Part shown: positions 1 to 11,092 of the stretch, piece after piece | How the letters are laid out: each line of letters begins with the position of its first letter | How positions within the stretch are numbered: position 1 is the first letter of the stretch | From: Tritrichomonas musculus | Taxonomy: Eukaryota; Parabasalia; Tritrichomonadida; Tritrichomonadidae | Length of the DNA: 64,000 bases | Reading direction: 5' to 3' | NCBI GenBank assembly: GCA_039105265.1 | Contig: JAPFFF010000009.1 | Span: forward strand, 930,001 to 994,000 | Position numbers and translations under genes: made by a program | The notes under the pieces: generated by a model | The model's input: the letters and a program-made list of their open reading frames with translations, nothing else | Databases searched by the model: none | What the model was told of the DNA's origin: nothing

Positions 1-1041
1 GTGCACTTCTCAGAAAAAGTTTATGTTTGAATGAGTGTCAGATTTAAAATTCTGAGCTTTATTTTTTATATTAAATTTTTCAAATGTATAATTTTTTAAA
101 AAATATTTTTTATATAACATGTCTTTTCTTTTTCTTAAAGTGTCAAAAAGTTTTGCAGTTACTAAACGTATGAGAATTGTACCTTAAGAACAAATATGTT
201 TTTGTCTATATTTTTTTAATTATTTTTTAGTTTTTATATTTTTCTCAAACAATTATTTAGAAATATTATAAATTCACCTATTTTAATCGCTTAAAGGTAT
301 AACCGCTAAAAAAATTGGCGGTTATACCTTTAAGTAAAACGGTTAAATCACCATATTTAGGTCAAAAATGATAGCTTAAAGGAAAGACAATTCTTTATAG
401 TACATACAACTTTTTCAGAAGAAAATAATCGTCCATTTTTTCGAGCTTTATTTTACATTGAAAAGATTAAAAGTTCCTTGTATTTTTTATTGATTTCTTA
501 ATTTATGCCATTTAGAGAATATGTTAAAGGCGAAATAATCGAAAATTTTCAAAAATGAGATTATTATTTGATTAATAATTCTTCTTAAAAATGGTTGATT
601 TAGAGAATCAAATGGCTTGTTGGGTTTCCTAAATTGATAAAATTTAGGATTTAATGGTTAAAATCAATATTAATTATGAAAACAAATATTTTTAAATTAT
701 TTTAAAGGAATAAAAAAGCATGAATAGGGGGTAATGCTATTTTGTTTAAAAAATATTAATTTTAATTTCTCAAAAAGTTTATCTGGACCATATATACATA
801 CAAAAAGTTCTCTGTGATGAAGCACTGTGCTAAAAAATTACACCAAAAAAAAAACACTTTTTTATTTATATAAAAAAAGTTACATTTTTATAAAAAATCT
901 TTTGGCTGAAATAACACCTTTAAGCCAAAGCTCAATTGAAGGATCTGCTTCCTTTAAAATGAAGCTGTATTTTAGATTAATATTAACCAAAAAAATCAAA
1001 GTAAGTTGAAAGCAACCAAACAGATTTTTTATAAATATATG
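1..1041. other. Intergenic AT-rich stretch at the left edge
   Basis: No convincing gene is seen on either strand. The 60-codon frame near 827-1009 is low-complexity Lys/Phe/Ile and is not believed. The only clear structure is the 17-nt hairpin at 290-334, described separately. Confidence 0.6.
290..334. repeat. 17-nt perfect hairpin flanked by TTAA
   Basis: Positions 290-306 are exactly inverted at 318-334, with an 11-nt spacer. The arms can be read as TTAA, then AGGTATAACCGC, and its mirror followed by TTAA. This resembles the ends of the TTAA-flanked elements further right, so it may be a collapsed element. A related sequence (AACCGCC, an A-run, GGAGGTTAT) surrounds the element at 7917-8757. 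Confidence 0.6.
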
Positions 1042-1800
1042 TTATTCTTTTTGTTTTATCAATAATGCGTTGAGCATTGTCCTACCAGTTATTCCCTGCT
1101 CTTCTAATGTTTTTGTATTATTAAGTGATCCTCCAGTTGGCATTTTTAATTCAAATTCTTTTATTACAGGTGGGGTTTCAAGATTCATAATCTTTTCAGC
1201 ACACCAAAAAATAACATCTTGAGCATTTTCAGTTTTGAGGAAATTTCTCATAATTCTATTGCCGTTAGGTAATGTAATAGCAATTGTAATTGCGCCATTT
1301 GCTGATTTTTCTGGCTCTGGTGGAATATTCTTTGCATTTTCAATCACTTCTGAAAATTTGGAAGAGAGTTTAACTGCCTCCGCTTTTTTACTGTCAATTT
1401 TTTTCTGCATTTCTGCTTCTGCTTCTTTATATTCTTTATTTTGCTGTTTAATTAAAGTTTCTGTTTCTTCTTGTTCTTTAACTATTTTATCAATTTGCTC
1501 TTGTGTTAATTGTACCATTGGTGGAGGAACACGCACTCGATTTTGATTTCGAATAGGATTCCTATTTTGTTGTCTTTGATTTCTTTGAGGATTCTTACGC
1601 TGTTCGCGAATATCTTTGAGGATAGCAGCTTCAATTTCTGCTTCTGTAGGCTCTTTTATAGGGCCAGGTTTATATCCTTCTGACTCAAGGTAATCGCGGC
1701 AATTAGTAAACTCCGTTGTTGTCATTGAAAGAACTTGTTCAAGAGAGTACCCAAGTTTTGAAAAAGCTGGTGCCCAGTTGGTCCGTTCTTCTGTAGACAT
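1042..1800 (-). CDS. UBX-domain protein (ubiquitin regulatory, p97/Cdc48 cofactor type)
   Basis: This 252-residue protein has three parts. Residues 1-45 are a short helical N-terminus. Residues about 55-160 are a charged, Gln/Asn/Arg-rich linker running into a coiled coil. Residues about 169-250 are a ubiquitin-like beta-grasp domain. In that domain ITIAITLPNGNRIMRNF, then QDVIFW, then the late TLEEQGITGRTMLNAL block match the UBX fold. UBX proteins normally bind the Cdc48/p97 ATPase and direct it to ubiquitinated substrates in the cytosol or at the ER. No UAS or SEP domain is present, so it cannot be assigned to a named UBXD subfamily. The ATG at 1800 starts the frame, with only AT-rich DNA upstream. 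It is a single-exon gene with no nearby partner. Confidence 0.8.
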   Translation of the reverse strand: MSTEERTNWAPAFSKLGYSLEQVLSMTTTEFTNCRDYLESEGYKPGPIKEPTEAEIEAAILKDIREQRKNPQRNQRQQNRNPIRNQNRVRVPPPMVQLTQEQIDKIVKEQEETETLIKQQNKEYKEAEAEMQKKIDSKKAEAVKLSSKFSEVIENAKNIPPEPEKSANGAITIAITLPNGNRIMRNFLKTENAQDVIFWCAEKIMNLETPPVIKEFELKMPTGGSLNNTKTLEEQGITGRTMLNALLIKQKE

Positions 1801-2318
1801 AAAATTTAAAAAAACGAATTTTTATACAAAATATGAATTTCAGGATATCTTGGATGAAACAAGTTAAAACATTAATTTATCTTTTAATCATTAATTTAAA
1901 AAAGAATATTTTTTATTATGTATTAATAAAACAGAATTTGAGATATTTTAAATGTATATGGTTGGGATAGCTAGATAAGAGTCAAGTTTGATATATTTCT
2001 ATAATAGGTATCAATTGTTAATACATCATTTGATGTTGATAGCAATTTGATGATAGGACTTTATATATAATATTGTTAAATTAATTGGTGATTATCAGGA
2101 TATAATATTTTGATCGATAAAAATTCATCAATAAAAATTTTGGCTCATCGATATTTATTATTCATTAAAGCTTCCCATAGATATTGTTACCCATAGAATG
2201 TTCATAAAATCTTTATTAGGTTATATAAATAATTAATCTTGAAATATAAATATAAATTTTCTAAATAACTTAAAAAATATTAAAAAAAAAAAATATTATT
2301 TTCCAAGATATTTAATAT
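1801..2318. other. Intergenic, nothing recognisable
   Basis: AT-rich DNA upstream of the UBX gene. No ORF with protein-like composition, no clear repeat and no RNA gene was seen before the TTAA-flanked element that follows. Confidence 0.5.
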
Positions 2319-3204
2319 TTAAGGGACAACAGACAAAATTTTGAAAATTGAAAGAGTAAAATTCAATGAGTTCCCACAAAATGAAATTTTTAATATTCTT
2401 GTTTTTTAAAAATGGGAAATAGTAATTATTAATATTGTATATATTCATGAACATCATATTGAGTATTTTCTTATCCAAAGAAATAAAAAATTAAATAGAA
2501 ATAAAAATATTTATTAAATAAAGGATGAAAATTTGATTCAGATAATATTATTTTAAAAGTATTATATACCCATTTAAGCAATTTACTGTTATTATGATGT
2601 AAAAAATGCTAATACTGATTTATGATTTGAATATTTATAAAATGCAAATAAAACGAATATTGTCATCATATTGCAACCTTACAATCTAATTGATTCTTTA
2701 TATGAAGTTGTGAAACATTTTAATAAGCAGGTTTATTGATTATGGTAATTTGTATTGATTTTTCTCACTTAAAAGCTTTTGTTAACTTAGATTCTTTTAA
2801 TATTTGAATTGTTGAATAATATTTGTAAGGATTTTCTAATGTAATAGTTCGTGATAGTTCTAATAAGACGGGAAAATAAAACCAAATAAAAAAAAATGAT
2901 AAGGCCAATTATCTCAAAAATTCGCCTTATATACATATAATCTTTATTTTCAATATATTTTTATTAAATTCTTATTGCAATAAATTATTTTATTTAAATA
3001 CTGTTTAAATTTATTCTTAATTTTATCATATTCCAATTTTTTTGATAGAATGAATAAATTGAGAGGAAGAAAAATTGATCGTTCTAGCGATATATTATAA
3101 TTTTTGACCTAAACTTTTTCCTAAAAAGCTACTATTCAATTTTATATTCTATGAGTTTATTGATTATTCAAAGGTTTACAAAATATATGTCTGTTGTCCC
3201 TTAA
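2319..3204. mobile_element. 878-bp TTAA-flanked non-autonomous element
   Basis: The left end reads TTAA then GGGACAACAGAC (2319-2334). The right end is the exact mirror, GTCTGTTGTCCC then TTAA (3189-3204). The element proper would be 2323-3200 with 12-bp terminal inverted repeats and TTAA target duplications. No coding frame lies inside; the 60-codon minus-strand frame at 2296-2478 straddles the end and is probably chance. TTAA duplications are known for the piggyBac and Kolobok superfamilies. Termini beginning GG fit Kolobok better than the CCC of piggyBac, but there is no transposase to confirm this. Confidence 0.55.
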
Positions 3205-3504
3205 TTCAGATAAATTATTTTTTAATTTCATTTAAAAAGTTTACCTCAATTTAAAGCATGAGAGCAAATTTGCTCTTATTAAAATACTTTCCCATATTAT
3301 TGTATCATTTTAAAATATCAAATTGATATACAGTCTTAATAAAACTAGTAATTATAATAAGTGTTGCATTAAAAAAACAAATAAAAAAGATTAATATTAT
3401 TATCTTATCTTAATAAATGTATTGAAGATAAATCTTTTTTGCTATAATTGTATTCTTTAAAAAAATATGTATTATTAAACAGACAAAACAAGTTTCTAAA
3501 AATA
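3205..3504. other. Intergenic spacer
   Basis: About 300 bases of AT-rich DNA between the TTAA-flanked element and the 3' end of the Myb gene. Nothing recognisable is present. Confidence 0.5.
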
Positions 3505-4248
3505 TTATAAACTAAAAGGAGTAAATTCAAAGAATGAAATGAACGAATTCTGATCATCAGAATTTTCCCATTCGAGGGACCCAAGCTCATTATCAAATGG
3601 AGCAATAGGCAATGAGTCCGAAAGCGTGTTAAATTGGCCTAATATATCGGTCCCTGGCTTTGGTTCAGATTTCGCTGCCGTTCCCATAATTATAGATGGA
3701 GACGGCAGCAGTGGTAGATGGGAGCCTCCACTATTCGGGGCTTGAGGATATTGATTACCTAAATTCATCCTTTTTGTATTTTCAATTACCATATCTATCT
3801 GTTGTATAAGCTGTCGTTTTTCAGCTTCTAAATCATGTTCTCTGCTATTCTTGTTAACAAGACGAGCCCAATGATTTTTAATGTTAACTTCTGATCGAGA
3901 AGGGAAAAACCTTGCAATTTGGGACCATTTAGGTCCAAATTCTAAAAATTTGCTTCGCAATTTTAGGTCATCTTCTTCTGACCAAGGATCATTCTTGATT
4001 GAAGGTGAAAGATAATTCTTAAATCTTTCACGGCATTGGCGAGCAGATCGTGTTCCAAGGCGGTTTGATACTTCATTCCAGTTGGATTCGCCTAGTTCCA
4101 AAACAAGTTCTTTCAATTTTTGATCTTCTTCTGGTGAAAATTTTTGGCGACTTGCTTTTTTGGATTGCATTACAATGGATGATTGAGGAGGAGCAGTCGC
4201 AGGATTAGGGAAATATAAAACAGGAAGTCTGAAAGGTGGTGGAACCAT
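3505..4248 (-). CDS. R2R3 Myb-like DNA-binding protein
   Basis: This 247-residue protein carries two Myb repeats. The first (about residues 36-81) contains FSPEEDQKLKELV, then W at SNWNEVSNRLGTRSARQCRERF. The second (about 87-131) contains DPWSEEDDLKLRSKFLEFG, then KWSQIARFFPSRSEVNIKNHW. The spaced tryptophans and aromatic replacements are those of plant/protist R2R3 Myb domains. The C-terminus (140-247) is Pro/Ser-rich and acidic, as expected of an activation region. Trichomonads have a large family of short Myb proteins acting as transcription regulators, and this one fits in size and layout. The target genes cannot be read from sequence. The ATG at 4248 gives a proline-rich 30-residue leader; an internal Met at residue 27 is an alternative start. 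Confidence 0.9.
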   Translation of the reverse strand: MVPPPFRLPVLYFPNPATAPPQSSIVMQSKKASRQKFSPEEDQKLKELVLELGESNWNEVSNRLGTRSARQCRERFKNYLSPSIKNDPWSEEDDLKLRSKFLEFGPKWSQIARFFPSRSEVNIKNHWARLVNKNSREHDLEAEKRQLIQQIDMVIENTKRMNLGNQYPQAPNSGGSHLPLLPSPSIIMGTAAKSEPKPGTDILGQFNTLSDSLPIAPFDNELGSLEWENSDDQNSFISFFEFTPFSL

Positions 4249-5284
4249 TTATGGTATTGGAGAAATTTGTTCTTTGAATTATTATGAAAATTTTACAAAT
4301 AAAAAAATTGATACATCTCATTGAATTTATCCCAGCTGATTAATAATTGTATATTTTTTAAAAAAATTTGTTAAACACTATTCAAAATTAAAATTATTTT
4401 ATTGAATTTTTTTGATTAAACTCATTGATTTGAGATTAACGGAGATAAAATCAAAAAAAAAATATAGAATAATTTTTATTTTTTGTGTGGTGGATCCTTT
4501 TTTTACAAACGCACTCTCATCATTTATACATAAATATAACAGTGTGATAATGATAAACATAAACGAAAAAAAAATTTTTGAAAACATAGAAATTCAGAAG
4601 TTTATATGATACTATTTAAATGTATCATACATCAAAGTAAAAAAACAGTGAAGTGAAATAGAATCAATAGTTGGTAGAAAATATTGATTGCTGAAATTAT
4701 TATTATGTTAAGTTTTATTAAGCCGATATTGTTATTGTGGTTTTTTTATTTATTTGAAAAAAACATGTAAACTATTAAAAACTTTTTATAATTTACTAAA
4801 CCATTGAAATATTTTATATTTTTGTTTAAAAGTTAATCTTATAACGGTCTCCAATAAAAGCATTATTTTCTTATGAAATAGTAAATCAAAATAAAATATT
4901 TTTATGAACACTGTTCATTGAACAGGAGATAATTTTATAAAATGATCTATATTTCGCCATTAATAAAAAGATTCATAAAATTATAATTATTTATGAATTT
5001 TTTTTATAATTTTAAAAGTATGATCTGCATATCTATTAATATTTTGATTCTAATCATTATTATTGTGTATGGTTAATATTAATAAAGATTGAAGTCTCTC
5101 TTCTTTGAACAAAAGAATTGATTTGTACGTTATTGGTATTTGGTTAACAGTTCGTTGTAAACTTATTTAAATAATATTAAATGTCAATAGAAACTTCCAT
5201 AAACAATTGAGTTATACGCAATATATAATAAATACTTGGTATAATATATACGTTTTTTGAACAACTAACTTATAAAAAAATAAG
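4249..5284. other. Intergenic, AT-rich
   Basis: The small overlapping frames near 4399-4609 lie on both strands of the same low-complexity stretch and are not believed. A short perfect palindrome (ATGATAC...GTATCAT) lies near 4605-4627. A 16-mer at 4914-4929 recurs inverted at 10037-10052. Confidence 0.5.
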
Positions 5285-5571
5285 TTAAGGGTGTAGTTCG
5301 TTTTTCAATATCTCAGCAAATACACAATCTTGAAAAGTTTTACTCATATAATTATGATTAATATTGATTATACATTCTTTATAAACAATAAAAAAAGTAT
5401 TTTTTTTGACAACTTAATCTCAATATATATTATTTTTAAAAATTGAATTTTTTTAATATTATTCTGTATTATGGTATAATAGATGGATATTTGATTAATG
5501 TATATAGTATTTTTAATTGAAGTTGAAATCAGAAGAAAATATGCTCACTTTTTCAAACTGTATTTTTTGCT

Positions 5572-5970
5572 TATAGTACTGTTCATATTAGGTAAAATGT
5601 TCATTTTAAAGGAAAATCTGACAAAAAGACGTTAAGGAAAAAATCTATTTTATTTGCTTTTTTTCCAGCAACAAATGAATAATTTGATTTTTTAAGTAAT
5701 AGCAAATTATCAACAAACTAACATGAATTAAAATAACCGATGAAATGAACGTTTATAAATTCATACAAAAAAGATATCAGATTTGATGATCAAAAATAAA
5801 AGTCAATTAAAACAATTAATTTTATGATTTGCGTGTTTAAAACAGATTAATTTAACAATATTCGGTGCTTTTAGCCTATCCTAAATCGCTGGCGATGAGA
5901 TAATTTGAATAAATAGTTTTTTATTTTTATAATCATTTTTATTTTGATAATATTTACTTAAATATCAATT
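5572..5970 (+). repeat. Left arm of a ~398-bp inverted repeat
   Basis: 5572-5970 pairs with 6807-7204 in inverted orientation with very few mismatches; visible ones are near 5580 and near 5967. The loop between the arms is about 836 bp of AT-rich DNA without a gene. The high identity suggests recent origin or ongoing gene conversion. Confidence 0.85.
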
Positions 5971-6806
5971 ATTTTTTTAGAAAAAGCAATGTAAATATAA
6001 GGTTATCATTCTTTTTATATATTTCTATTATCAGCATTTCATAATTCTCAATATATATGAAATTTGTTGGATTTTTTAAAAAAGTCATCAAAAATGAATT
6101 GTTCAATTTTATAACAGAAAATATAAAAACTGCATAGCAAAAAATATAATACGCATGATTTAGAAATAAGATACTAGCATAATATCACTTTTTTAAATCC
6201 CTGTAATAATAAAAATGAAAATACGTGTTTTTAATTGATTGCTTCTTGGAAGCAAAAATTTCTGGAATATTGATATTTAAGGTGAAAATTATATGCTCTA
6301 TAGTATAATATTATTAAATATAAAATTATATAGATGAAACTTACTTTGTCTTGAGAAAAATTCACTTTTTTCTAAAATTCAATAAACTTATATAAAAGAT
6401 GCAAAAGTATAGGTTTTCAATGCGTTTTGGTATTTATTTTCTTTCTCATATTTATTTAAAAGATTATTAATCTATTTTGATACTTATTTTAAAAAATCAA
6501 TTAATCTTTTAAGAATTTTTCTTTTAAATCAGTTTTTTTTCGACATTTTCAAGAAATGAGCTGTTAAAACACATCACTTCTTTCATAATCAAAATTTATA
6601 AATAAAAAAAAAAAAATACCTCATATTCATTATAAATCTTAATTTTTTTATCTTGTTATTGATAGCTGGATAGACGAAACATACGAATTAAAACAATTTC
6701 CAAATTTAAGTTTTCTGGAAGCAAAATATTGTCAATTGGAAAGTGGTGGTATGTTTAAATATATAATTACTATATGATTAAATTTTAGTTAATTGGATAA
6801 AGAAAC

Positions 6807-7204
6807 AATTAATATTTAAGTAAATATTATCAAAATAAAAATGATTATAAAAATAAAAAACTATTTATTCAAATTATCTCATCGCCAGCGATTTAGGATA
6901 GGCTAAAAGCACCGAATATTGTTAAATTAATCTGTTTTAAACACGCAAATCATAAAATTAATTGTTTTAATTGACTTTTATTTTTGATCATCAAATCTGA
7001 TATCTTTTTGTATGAATTTATAAACGTTCATTTCATCGGTTATTTTAATTCATGTTAGTTTGTTGATAATTTGCTATTACTTAAAAAATCAAATTATTCA
7101 TTTGTTGCCGGAAATAAAGCAAATAAAATAGATTTTTTCCTTAACGTCTTTTTGTCAGATTTTCCTTTAAAATGAACATTTTACCTAATATGAACTGTAC
7201 TATA
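6807..7204 (-). repeat. Right arm of the ~398-bp inverted repeat
   Basis: Reverse complement of 5572-5970. It includes the block ATCGCCAGCGATTTAGGATA shared by both arms. Confidence 0.85.
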
Positions 7205-7215
7205 TATAAAAAAAT

Positions 7216-7484
7216 AATGAATTTTTAATATTTTTTAAAACGCATGCATAGTTTTTTATTCCTGATTCTATACTATATATAAAAGAAATTTTAATCCAAA
7301 AACTTTCAAATTGAAGGACTACATATATTTTGAAATTTCCCAAAAATAAGCGAAAAATCGCAAATTTCAAAATATATGTAGTCCTTCAATTTGAAAGTTT
7401 TTTTAACCAAAATGAAAATATAAATAATTTAGGGTATAGAATAAAAAACTATGCATGCGTTTTAAAAAATATCTAATATTCATG
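7216..7484. mobile_element. ~270-bp foldback hairpin (MITE-like)
   Basis: The outer arms share the block ACGCATGCATAGTTTTTTAT with its mirror near 7440-7460. The inner arms are a perfect 39-nt inverted repeat, 7300-7338 against 7362-7400, around a 23-nt loop. The whole piece can fold back on itself. No coding capacity and no clear target duplication. Confidence 0.6.
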
Positions 7485-7784
7485 TTTTTTTTAAAACAAC
7501 AAAAAATACGGTTTACAAAAATGATCATATCTCATATTCAAATAAAAAAGTTAAAAAAATATTAGTTAAACTGTTTATAATAGCTCATTTCTAATGTTAT
7601 TCCTCAGTGTCATTCAAAAATTAAGATTTGGAAAAAAGAGATATTTTGAGATCAACTTGTCTATGAAGTTCATTTTTTTTATTGTTTTAATAAAATATGT
7701 GGCATATAACAATCATAAATATATTAATATAACTATTCAAAACAATGTATATAACGAGATATTGAAAACGAACTACACCCTTAA

Positions 7785-7908
7785 AATAAAATTAATATTC
7801 ATTCGCAGAAACATGTTAATAGTTTTTATTCATAATTGTAATTTGCTTGATATACATAGATGATATTATAATTTTTATAATAAAATTTGAAATAGGGGAT
7901 TCAACCGC
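7785..7908. other. Short spacer between elements
   Basis: AT-rich DNA between the TTAA-flanked element and the next insertion. It ends in AACCGCC, which with the right flank forms the pre-insertion site. Confidence 0.4.
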
Positions 7909-8765
7909 CAAAAAAAAGAGGAGGGTCAACTAATTGAATGGGCAATTTTTTCTCATTGTTTTCCTTTTTTTGCGTTATGTAATTAATAAATTCAAAATTT
8001 TATTTTATTTATAAATAATATAAAAACAATTATATATAAATATTACTTTTATGATTTGATTAATGGCAATCGATGAAAATTGGAGATTCTCAATTTCAAA
8101 TAATTCAAGATAGATCAAATGATGATTTAAAAGTATCCGCTAATATAATTAGAATAAACCATGCGAGATTCAATATTTTTACAAAATGGCTGAGATATAA
8201 TCAGTTTTTTGAAATAATTACTGATGCTATTAAATCAAATATTGTCCCAAATTCAACACACCAAATCATTCAAAAACAATATATAAGATATATATGCGTA
8301 TGCTAAATCTATTTATTTGACTAAATCTCAAATCCCAACTACCAATTTTTTATTAGAGTCATGATAAATTACACTCGATCATTAGTATTATACATTCTCC
8401 CAAGCAAATATATAAATTGATTTAAAATACCGTATGAGTAATTATTTTTTAAATCTATATACATGATTAAATAAGCAAGAATATTTATAAAATATCAATA
8501 TCCCATCAAGAAAAATTTGTAAAACTATAAAACTAAAATTTGAAAAGAAAAAATTGAGAGAAAAAAATATTTGAATAGGCATTCAAATTCGATTAATTTG
8601 GAATAAAACATTTTTATCTCAATAATATAAATAAATTATAGAGATATTTTAGATAGAAAAACTATTATATATTATATTAAATATTATATGCACTTATGAA
8701 AAATCCAAACCAATTATACTATGTGTTTTTGTGTTAAAAATAAGTTGACCCTCCTCTCAAAAAAA
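7909..8765. mobile_element. 841-bp element with 8-bp target duplication (AGAGG termini)
   Basis: The element 7917-8757 starts AGAGGAGGGTCAACT and ends with its exact mirror. It is flanked on both sides by CAAAAAAA (7909-7916 and 8758-8765), an 8-bp duplication. Removing it restores AACCGCC, an A-run, then TTGCCTTTCGGAGGTTAT, which resembles the hairpin at 290-334. An 8-bp duplication is typical of hAT and P superfamilies, but the AG-starting terminus is not standard for either. It contains one 77-codon frame, listed separately. Confidence 0.65.
8073..8306 (+). CDS. Hypothetical 77-residue frame inside the element
   Basis: The predicted peptide has a balanced, protein-like composition (for example SANIIRINHARFNIFTKWLR) unlike the Ile/Lys/Asn-only chance frames around it. 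I do not recognise the family. It lies entirely within the 8-bp-TSD element at 7917-8757, so it could be a captured fragment of a host gene. No transposase motif is visible. Expression is doubtful. Confidence 0.25.
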   Translation: MKIGDSQFQIIQDRSNDDLKVSANIIRINHARFNIFTKWLRYNQFFEIITDAIKSNIVPNSTHQIIQKQYIRYICVC

Positions 8766-8838
8766 TTGCCTTTCGGAGGTTATAAAAATTAGGTTTTGTT
8801 CAAACTTTTTCAAATAAAAAGTGTTTACCATTTGTGAA

Positions 8839-9844
8839 TGTGCAGATAGACCTTGTAAGGGGTACCCGATTTACCCATTTTCAATCGGGTCAAAAATTTT
8901 AGGTATATTTTAACCAGGGGTCGCAAATTACCGCCTACCCAAAGCGGTTTTTGACCCGAAATTTTTAAAATTCATTTATCTCAAAATGTGGAATAAATAT
9001 TTATATAAAAAAAGGTTTATTAAAAAATTTACAAGCTTTTTAATCCTTTTTAATAAAAATTTTTATTTCATTAGAATAATGCATCTGATATTTTTCTCAA
9101 AAATTGTTTTTTGAAATTATTTTCTCTATCATTCTATTTAATTACAATTTTTAATATCAGAAAACCTTTTTTCTTGAAAGTTAATTGATTTTTATTTGTA
9201 TCGTATTATTTTCTGATTTTCATTGTCATTTAATTTATTGTTTAGATAACTTATGAAAAGAGAAATAATACATAAATTTAAGTTATGTAATATTTTTTTA
9301 TATTAAGCTTTGAAATCTACAAATTTTAAATAATATTAACTATTCATTTACTTGTTTTATATTTTTTATCTTTTTTTCAACATTTATACTATGCATTTTA
9401 GTTTATTTCACTATTAATTAGTGTTACTAATCACTTATATAATTAAAAAATTTTGGCATTTGGCTCTTTTATTTCATGTTTGAATACAATATTAAGATAT
9501 ATTAATAACTATTTCAGATTTTAAAAGATTATCCTGTTTTGACAAACTATTACTTGATTTTCAAATAAAAAATTCTTTTCTAAATAAAATCTGAAATATT
9601 TCATATAACAAGTCAAATCATAAAATTTTATTTTCTAAAATCAAAATTCACTTTAAAAAAATGCATGAATCAATAAAAAATAAATTATAGAACATGATTT
9701 TATAAAAAATAATCCAAAAAATACACTAGAAATAAAAGGGTCAAACGCGAATTCTTCATTTTTTTTTTGGGTAGTGACCCAAAAAAAAAAATTTGTTGTC
9801 GGGTTAATATTTTGGGGTGACCTTTCGAAGGTTTATGTACAGAT
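8839..9844 (+). mobile_element. Mutator-like non-autonomous element, copy 1
   Basis: The 988-bp element 8848-9835 starts AGACCTTG and ends CGAAGGTTTA. It is flanked by TGTGCAGAT (8839-8847) and TGTACAGAT (9836-9844), a 9-bp duplication with one mismatch. An inverted near-identical copy lies at 35591-36577. The interior is AT-rich apart from GGGTCAAA/CCGCCTACCC blocks near the ends and carries no ORF. A 9-bp duplication is characteristic of Mutator-like elements. Confidence 0.75.
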
Positions 9845-11092
9845 GAATTCCAAAATAAAATATTTCAAATCAAAGCTTATGAAATGAAGAACAAAACCAT
9901 CCATTTATTTTTTTAAAATATTAGAATATCATTTTTCTGACATTTTTTTAGTGGTGGAACGGGGATACCAAAAGGGCAGCCCTGGCAATCTCGGGCAAAT
10001 AAACGGTCTCCGCTCGATGAATTTAAAGTAAATTTTTCTCCTGTTCAATGAAAAGTGTATTAAATTTAAAGTAAAATATTTAAATTAATTAGTATATATT
10101 TAGAAAAACAAAAATAATTATTAAAATTTTTTCATTGAAATAGTTTGAATGAATTTCTAATCATTAAAAAAAAATCAATGAAATTCTGAGGATTTTTTTC
10201 TTTCAAATTTGATAAGAATAAGTTTTGAGAGAAATTCAATGCATTGAATTTCTATTGAAAGAAATTTTAAACAAAAATCGCAGCCTGAGATCGTAGCGTT
10301 TAATATTCGGAAAAATATATATTGCTATGGATATATCAAAGAATAAAAGTACGATTGCAGCGAGAGTGAAACTTTAGAGCAAAAAAATAAATATTTTAAT
10401 ATTTCCATAAATAACAAATATTTAACCCCATAAAACTCCAATTATATTAGAATAAGGCAAGAATAGTACAAATATTAAAATAAAATTAAAAAATATAAAA
10501 ATCATTCAAACAAAAAAGTTTTAAAAATTGAGAGGAAATTATAAATATTTTTTGTTTAGATTATCGATTGGTCATATAAATTTTTATCATTGATAATTGG
10601 ATGCTTAGACTTTGACTAATGCTTCCTTAATAAATTGATGAATATTGCAAATTGATGTAGATCATTCAAAAGGTGGAACCTGAATTTGAAAATAACTCAA
10701 ATATTTATGGTAAGACAATAAAACATAATTCTGTGATGTATATGACATATAGATATAAAAGTGGAATTAGAAAAAAAAATGAAGATATTCTTTTTTTTTC
10801 CATTTTTTATATTAGAAAAAATTGAATATTTTTCATCAAATTTTTCAATTCATATAAAAATAAATATTTCAAATATACGGTTTGTTGAATCATAAATTTC
10901 TTTTTTCAAAATAAAATTTGCTTTTCTTTAGCATTTTAAGTTTATTTATAATATTAATTGATTTTTTAAATTTAATTCATATTCAAATAAGTAGTTTAAA
11001 TCTTTTCAAATTTTTGATTTTCTATTTTTCTTGAAAAAAAAACGATCATTTTTTGATAGATTAGGTTTTAAAAATCAAAAAAAAAAAAAAAA
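9845..11092. other. Intergenic upstream of the kinase gene
   Basis: At 9950-10020 there is a short GC-richer stretch (GGTGGAACGGGGATACC ... CTCGGGCAAATAAACGG) out of place in this AT-rich DNA. It is neither a tRNA nor an rRNA piece that I recognise and may be an element relic. The rest is AT-rich. A 17-nt A-run ends directly at the kinase start codon. Confidence 0.4.

Larger units (their letters stand above)
5285..7784. mobile_element. 2.5-kb TTAA-flanked element with inner inverted repeats
   Basis: The ends are TTAA+GGGTGTAGTTCG at 5285-5300 and the mirror CGAACTACACCC+TTAA at 7769-7784. Similarity runs about 25 bp inward from each end (through CAATATCTC) with one 1-nt gap. The element body is 5289-7780 (2,492 bp). 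Inside lie a pair of ~398-bp inverted repeats and a separate ~270-bp hairpin. The 89-codon frame at 7594-7863 overlaps the right terminus and has no recognisable motif, so I do not call it a gene. It is a non-autonomous element, probably of the same broad type as the one at 2319-3204. Confidence 0.65.

Noticed and set aside
7594-7863. 89-residue protein near the right end of the TTAA element
   Set aside because: The frame overlaps the terminal inverted repeat and is Ile/Asn/Lys/Phe-rich, as expected by chance in this DNA.
9950-10020. Possible tRNA or 5S rRNA in the GC-richer stretch
   Set aside because: No cloverleaf, no TTCGANNC arm and no 5S signature could be found.
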